Source: an uncultured Oscillospiraceae bacterium (lineage in GTDB: Bacteria > Bacillota_A > Clostridia > Oscillospirales > Oscillospiraceae). Taken from it: a stretch of 27,092 nt of DNA. Made by a program: the position numbers and the translations under genes. Shown piece by piece: positions 18,801 to 25,389 of the stretch; positions within the stretch are counted from its first letter, which is position 1; the number at the start of each line of letters is the position of its first letter. Where the stretch lies: NCBI GenBank assembly GCA_900769845.1, contig CAAGIF010000088.1, positions 1-27,092 on the forward strand, in the 5' to 3' direction. A model generated the notes under the pieces. It was not told where the DNA came from, searched no databases, and worked only from the letters and a program-made list of their open reading frames with translations.

Positions 18801-19337
18801 GGTCATATGATGAGTGTTGGCTATGATATGTATCTGAAATTACTGGATGAAGCTGTACTGGAAGAACGGGGCGAAGCAACCCAGACTCCCGATTGCACCG
18901 CCGACCTGAATGTTACCGCCAATGTGGACAAAAACTATGTTACCCGAGGCGAGGAACGAATGGACCTCTACCGGCGCATGGCTGCCATCCGCTGCGAAGA
19001 GGATGCGGATGATCTGCTGGACGAGATCGTGGACCGCTACGGCGAACCGCCGAAAGGCGTGCTGAATCTGGTGGATATTGCCCTACTCCGGGCCAACGCC
19101 AGGAAAACCGGTATCAAAGACATCAAACAAAAAGCCGGCGATGTGCTGTTTACCCTGACCAATATGAATTTCGATGCTGTCAGCCTGCTTTGCTCTGACC
19201 CGGATTACAAGAACAGGCTTACCTTCGTGGCAACTGCTAAAGAGCCCACCCTGCGGCTGAAACTGGCCTCGGGCGTTGACAGCCTGAAGCAGAGCAAGGT
19301 CTTCATCCGCCGTTACGGCGAATGCTGCAATTCTTAA
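15828..19337 (+). CDS. mfd: Transcription-repair coupling factor Mfd
   Basis: A full-length 1169-residue Mfd. Residues 1-340 are the UvrB-like module that contacts UvrA. The RNA-polymerase interaction domain begins near 504 with Pro-Gly-Asp-Leu-Val-Val-His-Glu-Asn-Tyr-Gly-Ile-Gly. The translocase has Walker A Gly-Asp-Val-Gly-Phe-Gly-Lys-Thr near 654, Asp-Glu-Glu-Gln near 755, Ser-Ala-Thr-Pro-Ile-Pro-Arg-Thr near 784, and Gln-Leu-Arg-Gly-Arg-Val-Gly-Arg near 925. The C-terminal regulatory domain follows. Mfd pushes or removes stalled RNA polymerase and recruits UvrA to the lesion. AAGGA and GAGG ribosome elements lie upstream. It follows pth after a strongly structured 82-base spacer. Confidence 0.98.
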   Translation: MNDLLSALNQIPEFRALTETVSSGNSAAVTGIGQINRSHMIAGLRRETRRPIVVVCQDDMAAKRLQEELGCFLGIQTPILPNRELTLYDAAVVSRAWEQKRLRQLYDLISGKTPIQIFTWESLSQRTMPRQVLTKSAFCLETGKEYPLEWLLTQLTSAGYSRCAMVEGPGQFAVRGGIVDIFSPAADRPVRAEFFGDELDTMGIFDPDTQRRTENIDTLTVLPVGETQPRLHPDGIEGLCRDLVRMIAKQKRRKNLNEALIQTLEKDLEKYENNLLNPASDRYMGLIYPEMATAMDYIPENATVVLCDHGNLRRAARNRCDEMGLQLDSLLQAGLLAGELCDYVCQWEDFCAALAGRTTVYFDAFGGTVYPEDCPPKVLLPMIAKQLPGYGGNLDTAASDLNHYRKLDFSSLVLCGTRRRAELLQEMLSSKGISSFICIPLTTMPQPGQILLTEGTLPFGMEYPNSKLAVLTEGQLISKTAPKRKTAKKSATNRQKLDSFTDLTPGDLVVHENYGIGRFVAMEQIRVDGAVKDYVKIAYQGSDILFVPATQLDLVGKYIGGGEDGNVRLNKIGTDAWQKTKAKARKAAKDMAGELIQLYAARKRQTGFAFAADSPWQLEFEDNFPYPETDDQLRCIADIKHDMESPTPMDRLLCGDVGFGKTEVALRAVMKAIMDGKQAAILVPTTVLAQQHYQTAVARFRGFPVNIDVLSRFRTPAQQRKTLADLRSGAVDLIIGTHKLLQKTVEYKDLGLLIIDEEQRFGVTHKERLKEISKGVDVLTLSATPIPRTLNMALSGIRDMSTIEEPPADRYPVQTFVLEHNNAIIDDAIRREVERGGQVYYLHNRVETIDRCAAALQNRIPGLSVAVAHGQMGEEDLGDVMHAMADGEIQVLVCTTIIETGLDIPNANTLIIENADRFGLSQLHQLRGRVGRSPRHAYAYFTYRPDKNLTEVAEKRLSAIRDFAEFGSGFKIAMRDLEIRGAGNLLGSEQSGHMMSVGYDMYLKLLDEAVLEERGEATQTPDCTADLNVTANVDKNYVTRGEERMDLYRRMAAIRCEEDADDLLDEIVDRYGEPPKGVLNLVDIALLRANARKTGIKDIKQKAGDVLFTLTNMNFDAVSLLCSDPDYKNRLTFVATAKEPTLRLKLASGVDSLKQSKVFIRRYGECCNS

Positions 19338-19364
19338 GGCTTCCTTGTTTTTTTCCGCAATCTC

Positions 19365-19392
19365 TTGATAAATTCTTAAAATATGATACAAT
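19365..19392 (+). promoter_or_regulatory. Promoter of the VanW-family gene
   Basis: TTGATA at 19365-19370, a 16-base spacer and TACAAT at 19387-19392, with TGA before the -10 (extended). No hairpin terminator was seen between mfd and this site, so some read-through from mfd is possible. Confidence 0.6.
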
Positions 19393-19427
19393 ATACCCCA
19401 AATACGAATCATAAGGAGAGGAATGAA

Positions 19428-21323
19428 ATGGGCAAGTTTTCAAATCCCCGCACCCCAAAAGCTTCCGCGCCCGGTCCTGTTAAGAAGACCACCGCCGCGA
19501 CCAAAGCCTCTGCTTCCGCTAAGCCTGATGCTCCGAAAAAACCCGAACCTCAGGCCCCGAGTCCCGAGCCCACTTCTGTCAGCTCTGTGGGTAAAAACCG
19601 CAAGATCATGCTCATCAGCATCTGCTCCGTAGCAGCTGTTATGCTCATCGGCGCGATCTCTGTGGTTTGGTACCTGTTCGGCAGGGATCCCAATGACGGA
19701 AAGATTTTGAATAATGTTATGGTCGCCGGTATCAATCTGGGTGGCATGACCCCCGAAGAGGCTACCGCCGCCCTCCATAGGGCAACCGACAATACCTATA
19801 CCGTGGAAAACATGGTGATCGAGCTTCCGGATACCATTCTGGAATTTTCTCCCTCAGACACCGGCGCAAAGCTGAATGTGGAAGCGGTTGTGGAGGAGGC
19901 CTTCTCCTACGGCCGCAGAGGTTCCCTGGAGGAACGCAGAAATGCTCTGGAAAGTTCCATGACCACGGATCACCCCATCGCCCTGCTTCCCTATCTGGGG
20001 CTGAATCTGGAATATATCCGCGGGCAGCTGGACAATTACGGTCAGGGCTTCAATAGCACCTATGCGCCTTCTTCCGCTGTGGTGAAAGGCGAAATTCCCG
20101 TTCTGGACGCCTCCAAGGAAGGGTTTGACCTGAATAATCCCTGCCAGACTCTGGTCGTGAACCTGGGTATGCCCGGCCGGTATGTGGATATCAACCAGGT
20201 GTATAACCGGGTGCTGGACGCTTACAGCTTCAATACCTTCCTGGTTCAGGTAAAAATGCAGGAGGCGGAAAAGCTTCCCGAAGAGATCGATCTGGAAGCT
20301 CTGTACGCAGAGTATGTTTCCAATCCTGTTAACGCCTTCCTGGACCCGGAAACCTACGATGTGGTCCCCGAAGTCTACGGTTACCACTTCAATCTGGAAA
20401 ACGCTCTGGAACAGATGGAGCAAACCAGTTACGGCGGCAGCTTTGAGATCCCCTTTGAATATATCCATCCCGAGCTGGATGGTGAAACCCTCAAGAGTAT
20501 GCTCTTTAGGGATGTGCTGGGTTACTGCGAGACCGAGCACACCAAGGATGAAAACCGTAATACCAACCTCCGCCTAGCTTGTGAAGCCATCAATGGCACA
20601 ATTCTGTATCCCGGTGAAGTATTTGATTACAATACCGTGGTCGGCAAGCGCACTGCCGAAAAGGGTTACAAGCCCGCAGCCGCTTATTCCAGCGGCAAGA
20701 CAGTGCAGAGTCTGGGCGGCGGTGTCTGCCAGGTTTCCTCCACCATCTACTACTGCACTCTGATTGCCGACCTAGAGATCGTGAACCGTCTCCCTCACAG
20801 CTATGTATCCAGCTATATGCCCATGGGCATGGATGCCACCGTCAGTTGGGGCGGTCCGGAGTTCACCTTCAAGAACAGCACAAACTATCCCATCCGTATT
20901 GATGCCACCGTGGCAGACGGATATGTCAAGGTCACCCTTATGGGCACCGATGAAAAGGATTACTACATCCAGATGGAGTATGAAATCATCGGCGTGGAAT
21001 ACCCTACCACCGTTCAGGAAGAATACGCCCCCGGCAATTCTGAGGGATATCGGGACGGCCAGGTGATCCAGACAGCTTATACCGGTTATACTGTCAACAC
21101 CTACAAGTGCAAGTACGACAAGCAGACCAATGAGTTGATCTCCCGGGATTTTGACCGTCTGTCCAAGTACAAAAAGCGTGACAAGATCGTGGCTGTGGTG
21201 GTTGCGCCCACCGAGCCGCCTACATCCGAAACTCCCGCGCCGGAAACTCCTGCGCCCGAGAATCCCGCGCCCGAGAATCCTGCGCCCCAGGATACTTCCG
21301 GCAGTGAGAATCCAACTCCATAA
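19428..21323 (+). CDS. Membrane-anchored VanW/YoaR-type wall protein with G5-like region
   Basis: A 631-residue protein. Residues 1-57 are a Lys/Ala/Pro-rich cytoplasmic tail, 60-84 a single membrane helix, and the remainder should be outside the cell. From about 90 there is a YoaR-type putative peptidoglycan-binding region with Gly-Ile-Asn-Leu-Gly-Gly-Met-Thr. The VanW domain spans about 377-505, with Gly-Gly-Gly-Val-Cys-Gln-Val-Ser-Ser-Thr near 435. A region resembling a G5 domain follows. The tail (about 590-631) is Pro/Glu-rich with four five-residue repeats. VanW occurs beside some vancomycin-resistance operons, but its reaction is unknown and most chromosomal copies have no known link to resistance. 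The start is set by AGGAGAGG seven bases upstream. Wall-synthesis genes follow, on the other strand. Confidence 0.9.
   Translation: MGKFSNPRTPKASAPGPVKKTTAATKASASAKPDAPKKPEPQAPSPEPTSVSSVGKNRKIMLISICSVAAVMLIGAISVVWYLFGRDPNDGKILNNVMVAGINLGGMTPEEATAALHRATDNTYTVENMVIELPDTILEFSPSDTGAKLNVEAVVEEAFSYGRRGSLEERRNALESSMTTDHPIALLPYLGLNLEYIRGQLDNYGQGFNSTYAPSSAVVKGEIPVLDASKEGFDLNNPCQTLVVNLGMPGRYVDINQVYNRVLDAYSFNTFLVQVKMQEAEKLPEEIDLEALYAEYVSNPVNAFLDPETYDVVPEVYGYHFNLENALEQMEQTSYGGSFEIPFEYIHPELDGETLKSMLFRDVLGYCETEHTKDENRNTNLRLACEAINGTILYPGEVFDYNTVVGKRTAEKGYKPAAAYSSGKTVQSLGGGVCQVSSTIYYCTLIADLEIVNRLPHSYVSSYMPMGMDATVSWGGPEFTFKNSTNYPIRIDATVADGYVKVTLMGTDEKDYYIQMEYEIIGVEYPTTVQEEYAPGNSEGYRDGQVIQTAYTGYTVNTYKCKYDKQTNELISRDFDRLSKYKKRDKIVAVVVAPTEPPTSETPAPETPAPENPAPENPAPQDTSGSENPTP
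21231..21290 (+). repeat. Four tandem 15-bp units coding Pro-Ala-Pro-Glu repeats
   Basis: Four in-frame units, starting ACTCCCGCGCCGGAA and differing at a few bases each, encode Thr/Asn-Pro-Ala-Pro-Glu/Gln at the C-terminus of the VanW protein. Such short tracts change copy number easily by slippage and suit a flexible stalk in the wall. Confidence 0.85.
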
Positions 21324-21330
21324 ATACACA

Positions 21331-21368
21331 AAGCAGTCATTCCGGTCCCGGAATGACTGCTTGTTTTT
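21331..21368 (+). terminator. Terminator of the VanW-family gene
   Basis: AAGCAGTCATTCCGG (21331-21345) pairs with CCGGAATGACTGCTT (21348-21362) and is followed by GTTTTTT. The stem is long and perfect. It may also act in reverse for the opposite DUF1934 gene, where the T tract is weaker. Confidence 0.93.
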
Positions 21369-21790
21369 TACTTTGCCCGAATATCCAGATGGTAATAAAC
21401 CTGTCCGGCAACGCTTCCCTCTATCTCAATGCTGTAAGAAATATCGATCACGCCGCCATCGGGGACAATGTCAAAGAATATCTGATTGGCGCAGACGGAG
21501 ATCATCAGGGTACCAAACTCCATTTGATACAGAGAATCATGCCTTACGCCCTTTTCAAATACCATTTCAGATTTCAGCGCGCCGGTTCGGTTTAACACCA
21601 CTTTGTCCGGCTGTACCTGAAATGTGGTGGTAACCCCGGCAAGGCCCGTCAGTTCGCTTTCTTCATAGCAGATATCCCAGCCACCATGGCGGTATTCCAT
21701 GGTTCCCTCGGTCACCAACTCAATGATTTCCGGCTCCTGACCCTCATATTCCTGGCGTCCTTCCAAACGGAGGACAACTTGCTGTTTCAT
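21368..21790 (-). CDS. DUF1934 family (YwiB-like) beta-barrel protein
   Basis: A 140-residue protein matching the DUF1934 family. It has an early Glu-Leu-Val-Thr-Glu-Gly segment and the strand pattern Trp-Asp-Ile-Cys-Tyr-Glu-Glu-Ser-Glu-Leu-Thr-Gly-Leu near residue 38. A late Asp-Ile-Ser-Tyr-Ser-Ile-Glu-Ile-Glu-Gly segment lies near 115. Family members have a calycin-like barrel and no proven function. Its start overlaps the ddl stop by four bases (ATGA), so the two are translationally coupled. That coupling suggests a role near D-Ala-D-Ala supply, but this is inference. Confidence 0.85.
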   Translation of the reverse strand: MKQQVVLRLEGRQEYEGQEPEIIELVTEGTMEYRHGGWDICYEESELTGLAGVTTTFQVQPDKVVLNRTGALKSEMVFEKGVRHDSLYQMEFGTLMISVCANQIFFDIVPDGGVIDISYSIEIEGSVAGQVYYHLDIRAK

Positions 21791-22857
21791 TCCTTTGCCT
21801 CCGCCGCAAGCCGAAGCAATTCATCGATCAGCTGACCGTAGGGAATACCGCTGGCGGCAAACAGCTTGGGATACATGGAAATGGAGGTGAATCCGGGAAG
21901 GGTGTTGATCTCGTTGAACACGATCCGATTATCTTCATAGGTCACGAAGAAATCCACCCGGCTCAGCCCCTGGCAGCCGATGGCGCTGTAAACTTTCACC
22001 GCCAACTCCCGCACCTGCTCCTCAGTTTCCTCGCTGATCCGGGCAGGGATATAGGCTGTGGAGGTATCGGTCACATATTTGGCTTCGTAATCATAGAACT
22101 CTGCGCCGGAGTCAATCTCACCGCAGCCGGATGCCACGGGGCTGTCGTTGCCCATAACAGCAACTTCAATCTCCCGGCCGTGAATGAATTCTTCAACCAG
22201 AACCTTCTTGTCATATTTGGCTGCAGCCAAAAGCGCAATTTCCAGTGTCCGGCGGTTGACTACCTTGCTGACACCAACAGAGGAACCGGTGCCTGCTGGC
22301 TTAACAAACATGGGATACCGGAACTTGGCCTCCAGCGCGACGACAACCTGATCCATGTGGTGAGTCAGATCCGTATCCCGCACCAGATGCCATGCAGCCT
22401 GGGGTACGCCGGCCTGGTCCACAACCAGCTTTGTCAAGGTCTTATCCATGGAAACCGCAGAAGCTGCAATATGGGGGCCTACATAGGGGATGCCCGCCAG
22501 CTGTAGCAGACCCTGGATAGCGCCGTCCTCACCGTTTTCACCATGGAGTACCGGAAATACCACATCAATATGTTCCCGGACCACGCAATCACCCTCGAAG
22601 CAGAACAGTCCCTGCCCCCGCACGGGAGAAATGGCGCCCCGGCGGTTTTCGGGGTTCTCCAGCCAGGTTCCTCTGGGCAGTTCCGAGTAGTCCTTACCGC
22701 CGAAGATGATCCAGTCGCCCTCTTTGGTGATACCCACAGGAAACACATTATACTTTTCATGGTCGATATTGTTCAGCACAGACTCTGCAGAACGCAGGGA
22801 AACCTCATGCTCCGGACTCATGCCGCCAAACAAAATACAAACACTAAGCTTTCTCAT
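21787..22857 (-). CDS. ddl: D-alanine--D-alanine ligase
   Basis: A 356-residue ATP-grasp ligase. Motifs are Gly-Gly-Met-Ser-Pro-Glu-His-Glu-Val-Ser near residue 11, His-Gly-Glu-Asn-Gly-Glu-Asp-Gly near 103 and Lys-Pro-Ala-Gly-Thr-Gly-Ser-Ser-Val-Gly near 182. Glu-Phe-Tyr-Asp-Tyr-Glu-Ala-Lys-Tyr lies near 246 and Asn-Glu-Ile-Asn-Thr-Leu-Pro-Gly near 315. The Tyr in the omega loop (Phe-Tyr-Asp-Tyr) is the residue found in D-Ala-D-Ala forming enzymes, whereas D-Ala-D-lactate ligases often carry Phe there, so ordinary vancomycin-sensitive termini are predicted. The ATG at 22857 is preferred over the ATG at 22863 because the GAGG site is then eight bases away. Confidence 0.96.
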   Translation of the reverse strand: MRKLSVCILFGGMSPEHEVSLRSAESVLNNIDHEKYNVFPVGITKEGDWIIFGGKDYSELPRGTWLENPENRRGAISPVRGQGLFCFEGDCVVREHIDVVFPVLHGENGEDGAIQGLLQLAGIPYVGPHIAASAVSMDKTLTKLVVDQAGVPQAAWHLVRDTDLTHHMDQVVVALEAKFRYPMFVKPAGTGSSVGVSKVVNRRTLEIALLAAAKYDKKVLVEEFIHGREIEVAVMGNDSPVASGCGEIDSGAEFYDYEAKYVTDTSTAYIPARISEETEEQVRELAVKVYSAIGCQGLSRVDFFVTYEDNRIVFNEINTLPGFTSISMYPKLFAASGIPYGQLIDELLRLAAEAKE

Positions 22858-22890
22858 AATCATCGCCTCAATTTTTTAGATTCTTAACAT

Positions 22891-22904
22891 TTTCCATCTG
22901 GAAA
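22891..22904. promoter_or_regulatory. Palindrome in the divergent ddl / unknown-gene region
   Basis: TTTCCA, two bases and TGGAAA form a perfect 14-bp inverted repeat. The right arm coincides with the predicted -35 of the rightward gene and the left arm is in the ddl leader, 34 bases from its start. A regulator binding here could affect both genes; no regulator is identified. Confidence 0.4.
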
Positions 22905-22926
22905 TCCGCTGATCCTCTGCTATAAT
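22899..22926 (+). promoter_or_regulatory. Promoter of the 135-residue protein gene
   Basis: A consensus TATAAT at 22921-22926 preceded by TGC (extended -10), with a poor -35 TGGAAA at 22899-22904 and a 16-base spacer. Extended -10 promoters tolerate weak -35 sites. Confidence 0.65.
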
Positions 22927-22956
22927 AAGTACCAATCCACCTCAAGGAGGAACATC

Positions 22957-23364
22957 ATGCAGATCGAACTGACAAATAAGGAGTTCCGGCTTCTGCTGGA
23001 TATGGTATATATCGGAAACTGGGTTCTCAATTCCACCCGGGGAGAGGATCGCTTTGCCCCTTACGATAGCATCGAAAGCAAACTCTTCTCCCTGTGCAGG
23101 GATAACGGAATGGGTATCCTGGTGGAAAAGTGGAACGGCACGGACATTCCCTCCAAAGCCTATGCTGACGGAGGCATCCATGAAGCCATTGCCTATTACG
23201 AGGACAACATTTTCTACGAGATCCTGGCGGAAGAGCTGTCCCGGCGGGATATGGCATACCCCGAGATCAACGAAGAAAACTATGATGAGATCGTAGGACG
23301 GATGGATCAGTATATGTCCGAATTTCAGCGCAGCGGACTGGATCACTTGATCCTGGAAGAATAA
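22957..23364 (+). CDS. Conserved-looking acidic protein of unknown function
   Basis: A 135-residue soluble protein that I cannot assign to a named family. It has a strong AAGGAGG ribosome site, its own promoter and a terminator, so it is surely a gene. It begins Met-Gln-Ile-Glu-Leu-Thr-Asn-Lys-Glu-Phe and has Asp-Met-Val-Tyr-Ile-Gly-Asn-Trp-Val near residue 15. The C-terminal two thirds is rich in Glu, Asp and Tyr, with no Cys motif, signal peptide or membrane helix. It looks mainly helical. It stands alone between two oppositely directed wall-synthesis genes, ddl and murC. The context gives no function. Confidence 0.85.
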   Translation: MQIELTNKEFRLLLDMVYIGNWVLNSTRGEDRFAPYDSIESKLFSLCRDNGMGILVEKWNGTDIPSKAYADGGIHEAIAYYEDNIFYEILAEELSRRDMAYPEINEENYDEIVGRMDQYMSEFQRSGLDHLILEE

Positions 23365-23372
23365 ATTCAGGG

Positions 23373-23400
23373 AAAAGGGGCCGAAAACGGCACCTTTTTT
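23373..23400. terminator. Bidirectional terminator between the unknown gene and murC
   Basis: AAAAGG and GCCG (23373-23383) pair with CGGC and CCTTTT (23388-23398) around an AAAA loop, with one mismatch position inside. T runs follow on both strands. It lies between convergent stop codons. Confidence 0.8.
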
Positions 23401-23401
23401 C

Positions 23402-24760
23402 TTATTTCAGCAACGCCTCACCGGCCCGGTAAATGTCACCGGCGCCCACGGTCAGCACCACATCGCCACTCCGGGCATTCTCCCGAAGCCAGGCAGTAAC
23501 CTCCGGCAAGGTTTCACAGTAGACACAGCCGGGAATCTTCTCTGCCAGGTCAGCAGAAGAAATGCCAACGGTATTCCGCTCCCGGGCCGCGTAAATCTCC
23601 GCCAGAACCACCTGATCGGGTTTCTGCAGTTCCCGGACAAAATCGTCAAAGAGCGCATTGGTCCGGCTGTAAGTATGGGGCTGGAAGGCAAAGATCATTC
23701 TCTGATAGCCCATAGTTTTCACTGCATCAATAGTTGCGGCAAGCTCACCGGGATGGTGGGCATAGTCGTCATAAATATCTGCGCCGTTGTAGGTTCCCTT
23801 GAATTCCATCCGGCGGCCGGCGCCATGGAAGCTTGCAAGGCCACGGGATGTGATCTCACCGGGAATTCCCAGCATCCAGCCAGTGGCGGCGGCGGCCAGC
23901 GCGTTGATGGCATTGTGCTTACCAACCACACCCAGATTCAGGTGGCAGTAGTATTCACCGTCACAGATCACATCATAGCTGCGGTAATCGTCGGTGATAT
24001 TACGCACATGAACGGTATTATGTTCTTCCAGGCCAAAGGTGGTGTAGTTCAAACCTTCCATAGCATCCACAGTATTCTGATCATCACCGTTAGCAAGAAT
24101 GCCCTTGGTGGAGATCTCCGCAAACTTGTGGAAGGACCTTTCAATGGCCTGCAGATTTTCAAAGTAATCCAGGTGATCTTCCTCGATATTCAGCACCACA
24201 GCCAGAGTAGGATAGAAATTCAGGAAGGAATCGCAATACTCGCAGCTTTCCAGCACGATGGTATCGCCATGGCCCACCCGATGACCCGCATGGAGCAGGG
24301 GCAGGTAACCACCGATCATAACGGTGGGATCCTTTTGGGCTTCCATGAGGATATGGGTCACCATAGAAGTGGTAGTGGTTTTTCCGTGAGTTCCAGAAAT
24401 GCAGATCGCATTCTGGTAGGATTTCATGATCTCACCCCAAGCCTGAGCCCGTTCAAAAACGGGGATGCCGTTTGCCCGGGCAGCGGCGATTTCGGGGTTA
24501 TCATTATGGGCAGCGGCAGTACGAATAATACACTCCGCGCCCTGAATATTTTCTGCGCGGTGGCCAATAGACACCGCAATACCCTTGGAAATCAGTTCAT
24601 CCGTGGAAACAGAAGAATTCATGTCTGATCCGGTGACGATCATCCCCATGCCCTTGAGCACCAGACCCAGAGGCCGCATGGAAACACCGCCGATACCAAC
24701 CAGGTGAACCCGGCGGCCCGGAGCGATATATTCTTCGATCCTGTTTGTATGTTTCGGCAT
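23402..24760 (-). CDS. murC: UDP-N-acetylmuramate--L-alanine ligase
   Basis: A 452-residue Mur ligase. The UDP-binding Val-Gly-Ile-Gly-Gly-Val-Ser-Met is near residue 21, the ATP loop Gly-Thr-His-Gly-Lys-Thr-Thr-Thr is at 123-130 and Asn-Ile-Glu-Glu-Asp-His-Leu-Asp-Tyr is near 190. The C-terminal domain has His-His-Pro-Gly-Glu-Leu near 338 and Gln-Pro-His-Thr-Tyr-Ser-Arg near 365. It adds L-alanine to UDP-MurNAc, the first step of stem-peptide synthesis, in the cytoplasm. The ATG at 24760 is chosen over an in-frame TTG at 24778, with GGGAG upstream. It is a single-gene unit with its own promoter and terminator, near ddl but on a separate transcript. Confidence 0.97.
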   Translation of the reverse strand: MPKHTNRIEEYIAPGRRVHLVGIGGVSMRPLGLVLKGMGMIVTGSDMNSSVSTDELISKGIAVSIGHRAENIQGAECIIRTAAAHNDNPEIAAARANGIPVFERAQAWGEIMKSYQNAICISGTHGKTTTTSMVTHILMEAQKDPTVMIGGYLPLLHAGHRVGHGDTIVLESCEYCDSFLNFYPTLAVVLNIEEDHLDYFENLQAIERSFHKFAEISTKGILANGDDQNTVDAMEGLNYTTFGLEEHNTVHVRNITDDYRSYDVICDGEYYCHLNLGVVGKHNAINALAAAATGWMLGIPGEITSRGLASFHGAGRRMEFKGTYNGADIYDDYAHHPGELAATIDAVKTMGYQRMIFAFQPHTYSRTNALFDDFVRELQKPDQVVLAEIYAARERNTVGISSADLAEKIPGCVYCETLPEVTAWLRENARSGDVVLTVGAGDIYRAGEALLK

Positions 24761-24807
24761 ATATCTCAAATCTCCCAATCGTGGTTTCTTAATTCCATAA
24801 CTTTAGT

Positions 24808-24836
24808 ATTATATAACATTCTTAAGAAATTTACAA
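24808..24836 (-). promoter_or_regulatory. Promoter of murC
   Basis: On the minus strand TTGTAA (24836-24831), a 17-base spacer and a consensus TATAAT (24813-24808). The spacer contains TTCTTAAGAA, a 10-bp palindrome that could be a regulatory site. Confidence 0.8.
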
Positions 24837-24887
24837 CCTTTTGTGCCCGATTTTCTCCCAGACTTCTATTTTTGTGAAAAATGATCC

Positions 24888-24932
24888 CATATACAGAAAG
24901 AAACTGCCCGGTTTTCCTTCAAAACCGGGCAG
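24888..24932 (-). terminator. Terminator of the aconitase X operon
   Basis: On the minus strand CTGCCCGGTTTT (24932-24921), a five-base loop and AAAACCGGGCAG (24915-24904) form a 12-bp perfect stem followed by TTTCTTTCTG. It begins 13 bases after the small-subunit stop. The rest of the interval up to murC (24761-24903) holds the murC promoter and A/T-rich sequence without a gene. Confidence 0.88.
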
Positions 24933-24945
24933 TGATCTTATGAAA

Positions 24946-25389
24946 TTAGTCCACGCAGACCGTTCCGTCTTCCTTGATGGTGATGATCATGTCATCTTTA
25001 ACATAGTTCAGAAAATCCTCACCCAGGCTGTCGATAACCGGCATCTGAACCTCAGGCAGCCACACAGACGCTAGAATCGAACCGGCAGCCGCAAGAGAAT
25101 CAATGGGGTTGGAAAACAGCAGGCAGGCGGGCTGACGGCCCATGGAGCAGGCGCAGTACAGCACCAGACCGCCGGTGGTGGAGCCGATGGTCTGGGGCAG
25201 GCACAGGGCCTTGCCGGCCATCTGCTTGCCGTACAGATCCGGATTGTTCTGATCGCCGCAGGTGGCCTTCTTGTCGCCGAACTGCAGAGCCTTCTGGAAG
25301 GATGCCAGGGTATTCAGCCCGCCATGGGATACCAGCGCCTGCGCGGTAACGGTTCCTGGGGCAACAACGCGTCCTTTAAATTCGATCAT
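24946..25389 (-). CDS. Aconitase X small (swivel domain) subunit, DUF126 family
   Basis: A 147-residue protein matching the swivel-domain subunit of aconitase X. It has Ser-His-Gly-Gly-Leu-Asn near residue 21 and Gly-Lys-Ala-Leu-Cys-Leu-Pro near 59. The Gly-Ser-Thr-Thr-Gly loop (69-73) corresponds to the catalytic Ser loop of the family. Asn-Pro-Ile-Asp near 94 precedes Ala-Ala-Gly-Ser-Ile-Leu-Ala. Characterised relatives are dehydratases acting on cis-3-hydroxy-L-proline in bacteria and mevalonate 5-phosphate in archaea. The ATG overlaps the stop of the large subunit by four bases and has a strong AAAGGAGG site, as expected for a 1:1 complex. It closes the operon. The substrate here is unknown. 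Confidence 0.88.
   Translation of the reverse strand: MIEFKGRVVAPGTVTAQALVSHGGLNTLASFQKALQFGDKKATCGDQNNPDLYGKQMAGKALCLPQTIGSTTGGLVLYCACSMGRQPACLLFSNPIDSLAAAGSILASVWLPEVQMPVIDSLGEDFLNYVKDDMIITIKEDGTVCVD

Noticed and set aside
16233..18806. Open frame of 857 codons on the minus strand across mfd
   Set aside because: It mirrors the mfd reading frame and has no recognisable domain or ribosome site. Mfd is intact on the other strand.
21787..22857. D-Ala-D-lactate ligase and a vancomycin-resistance cluster with the VanW protein
   Set aside because: The ligase carries the omega-loop Tyr of D-Ala-D-Ala enzymes, and no vanH, vanX, vanR or vanS is nearby.
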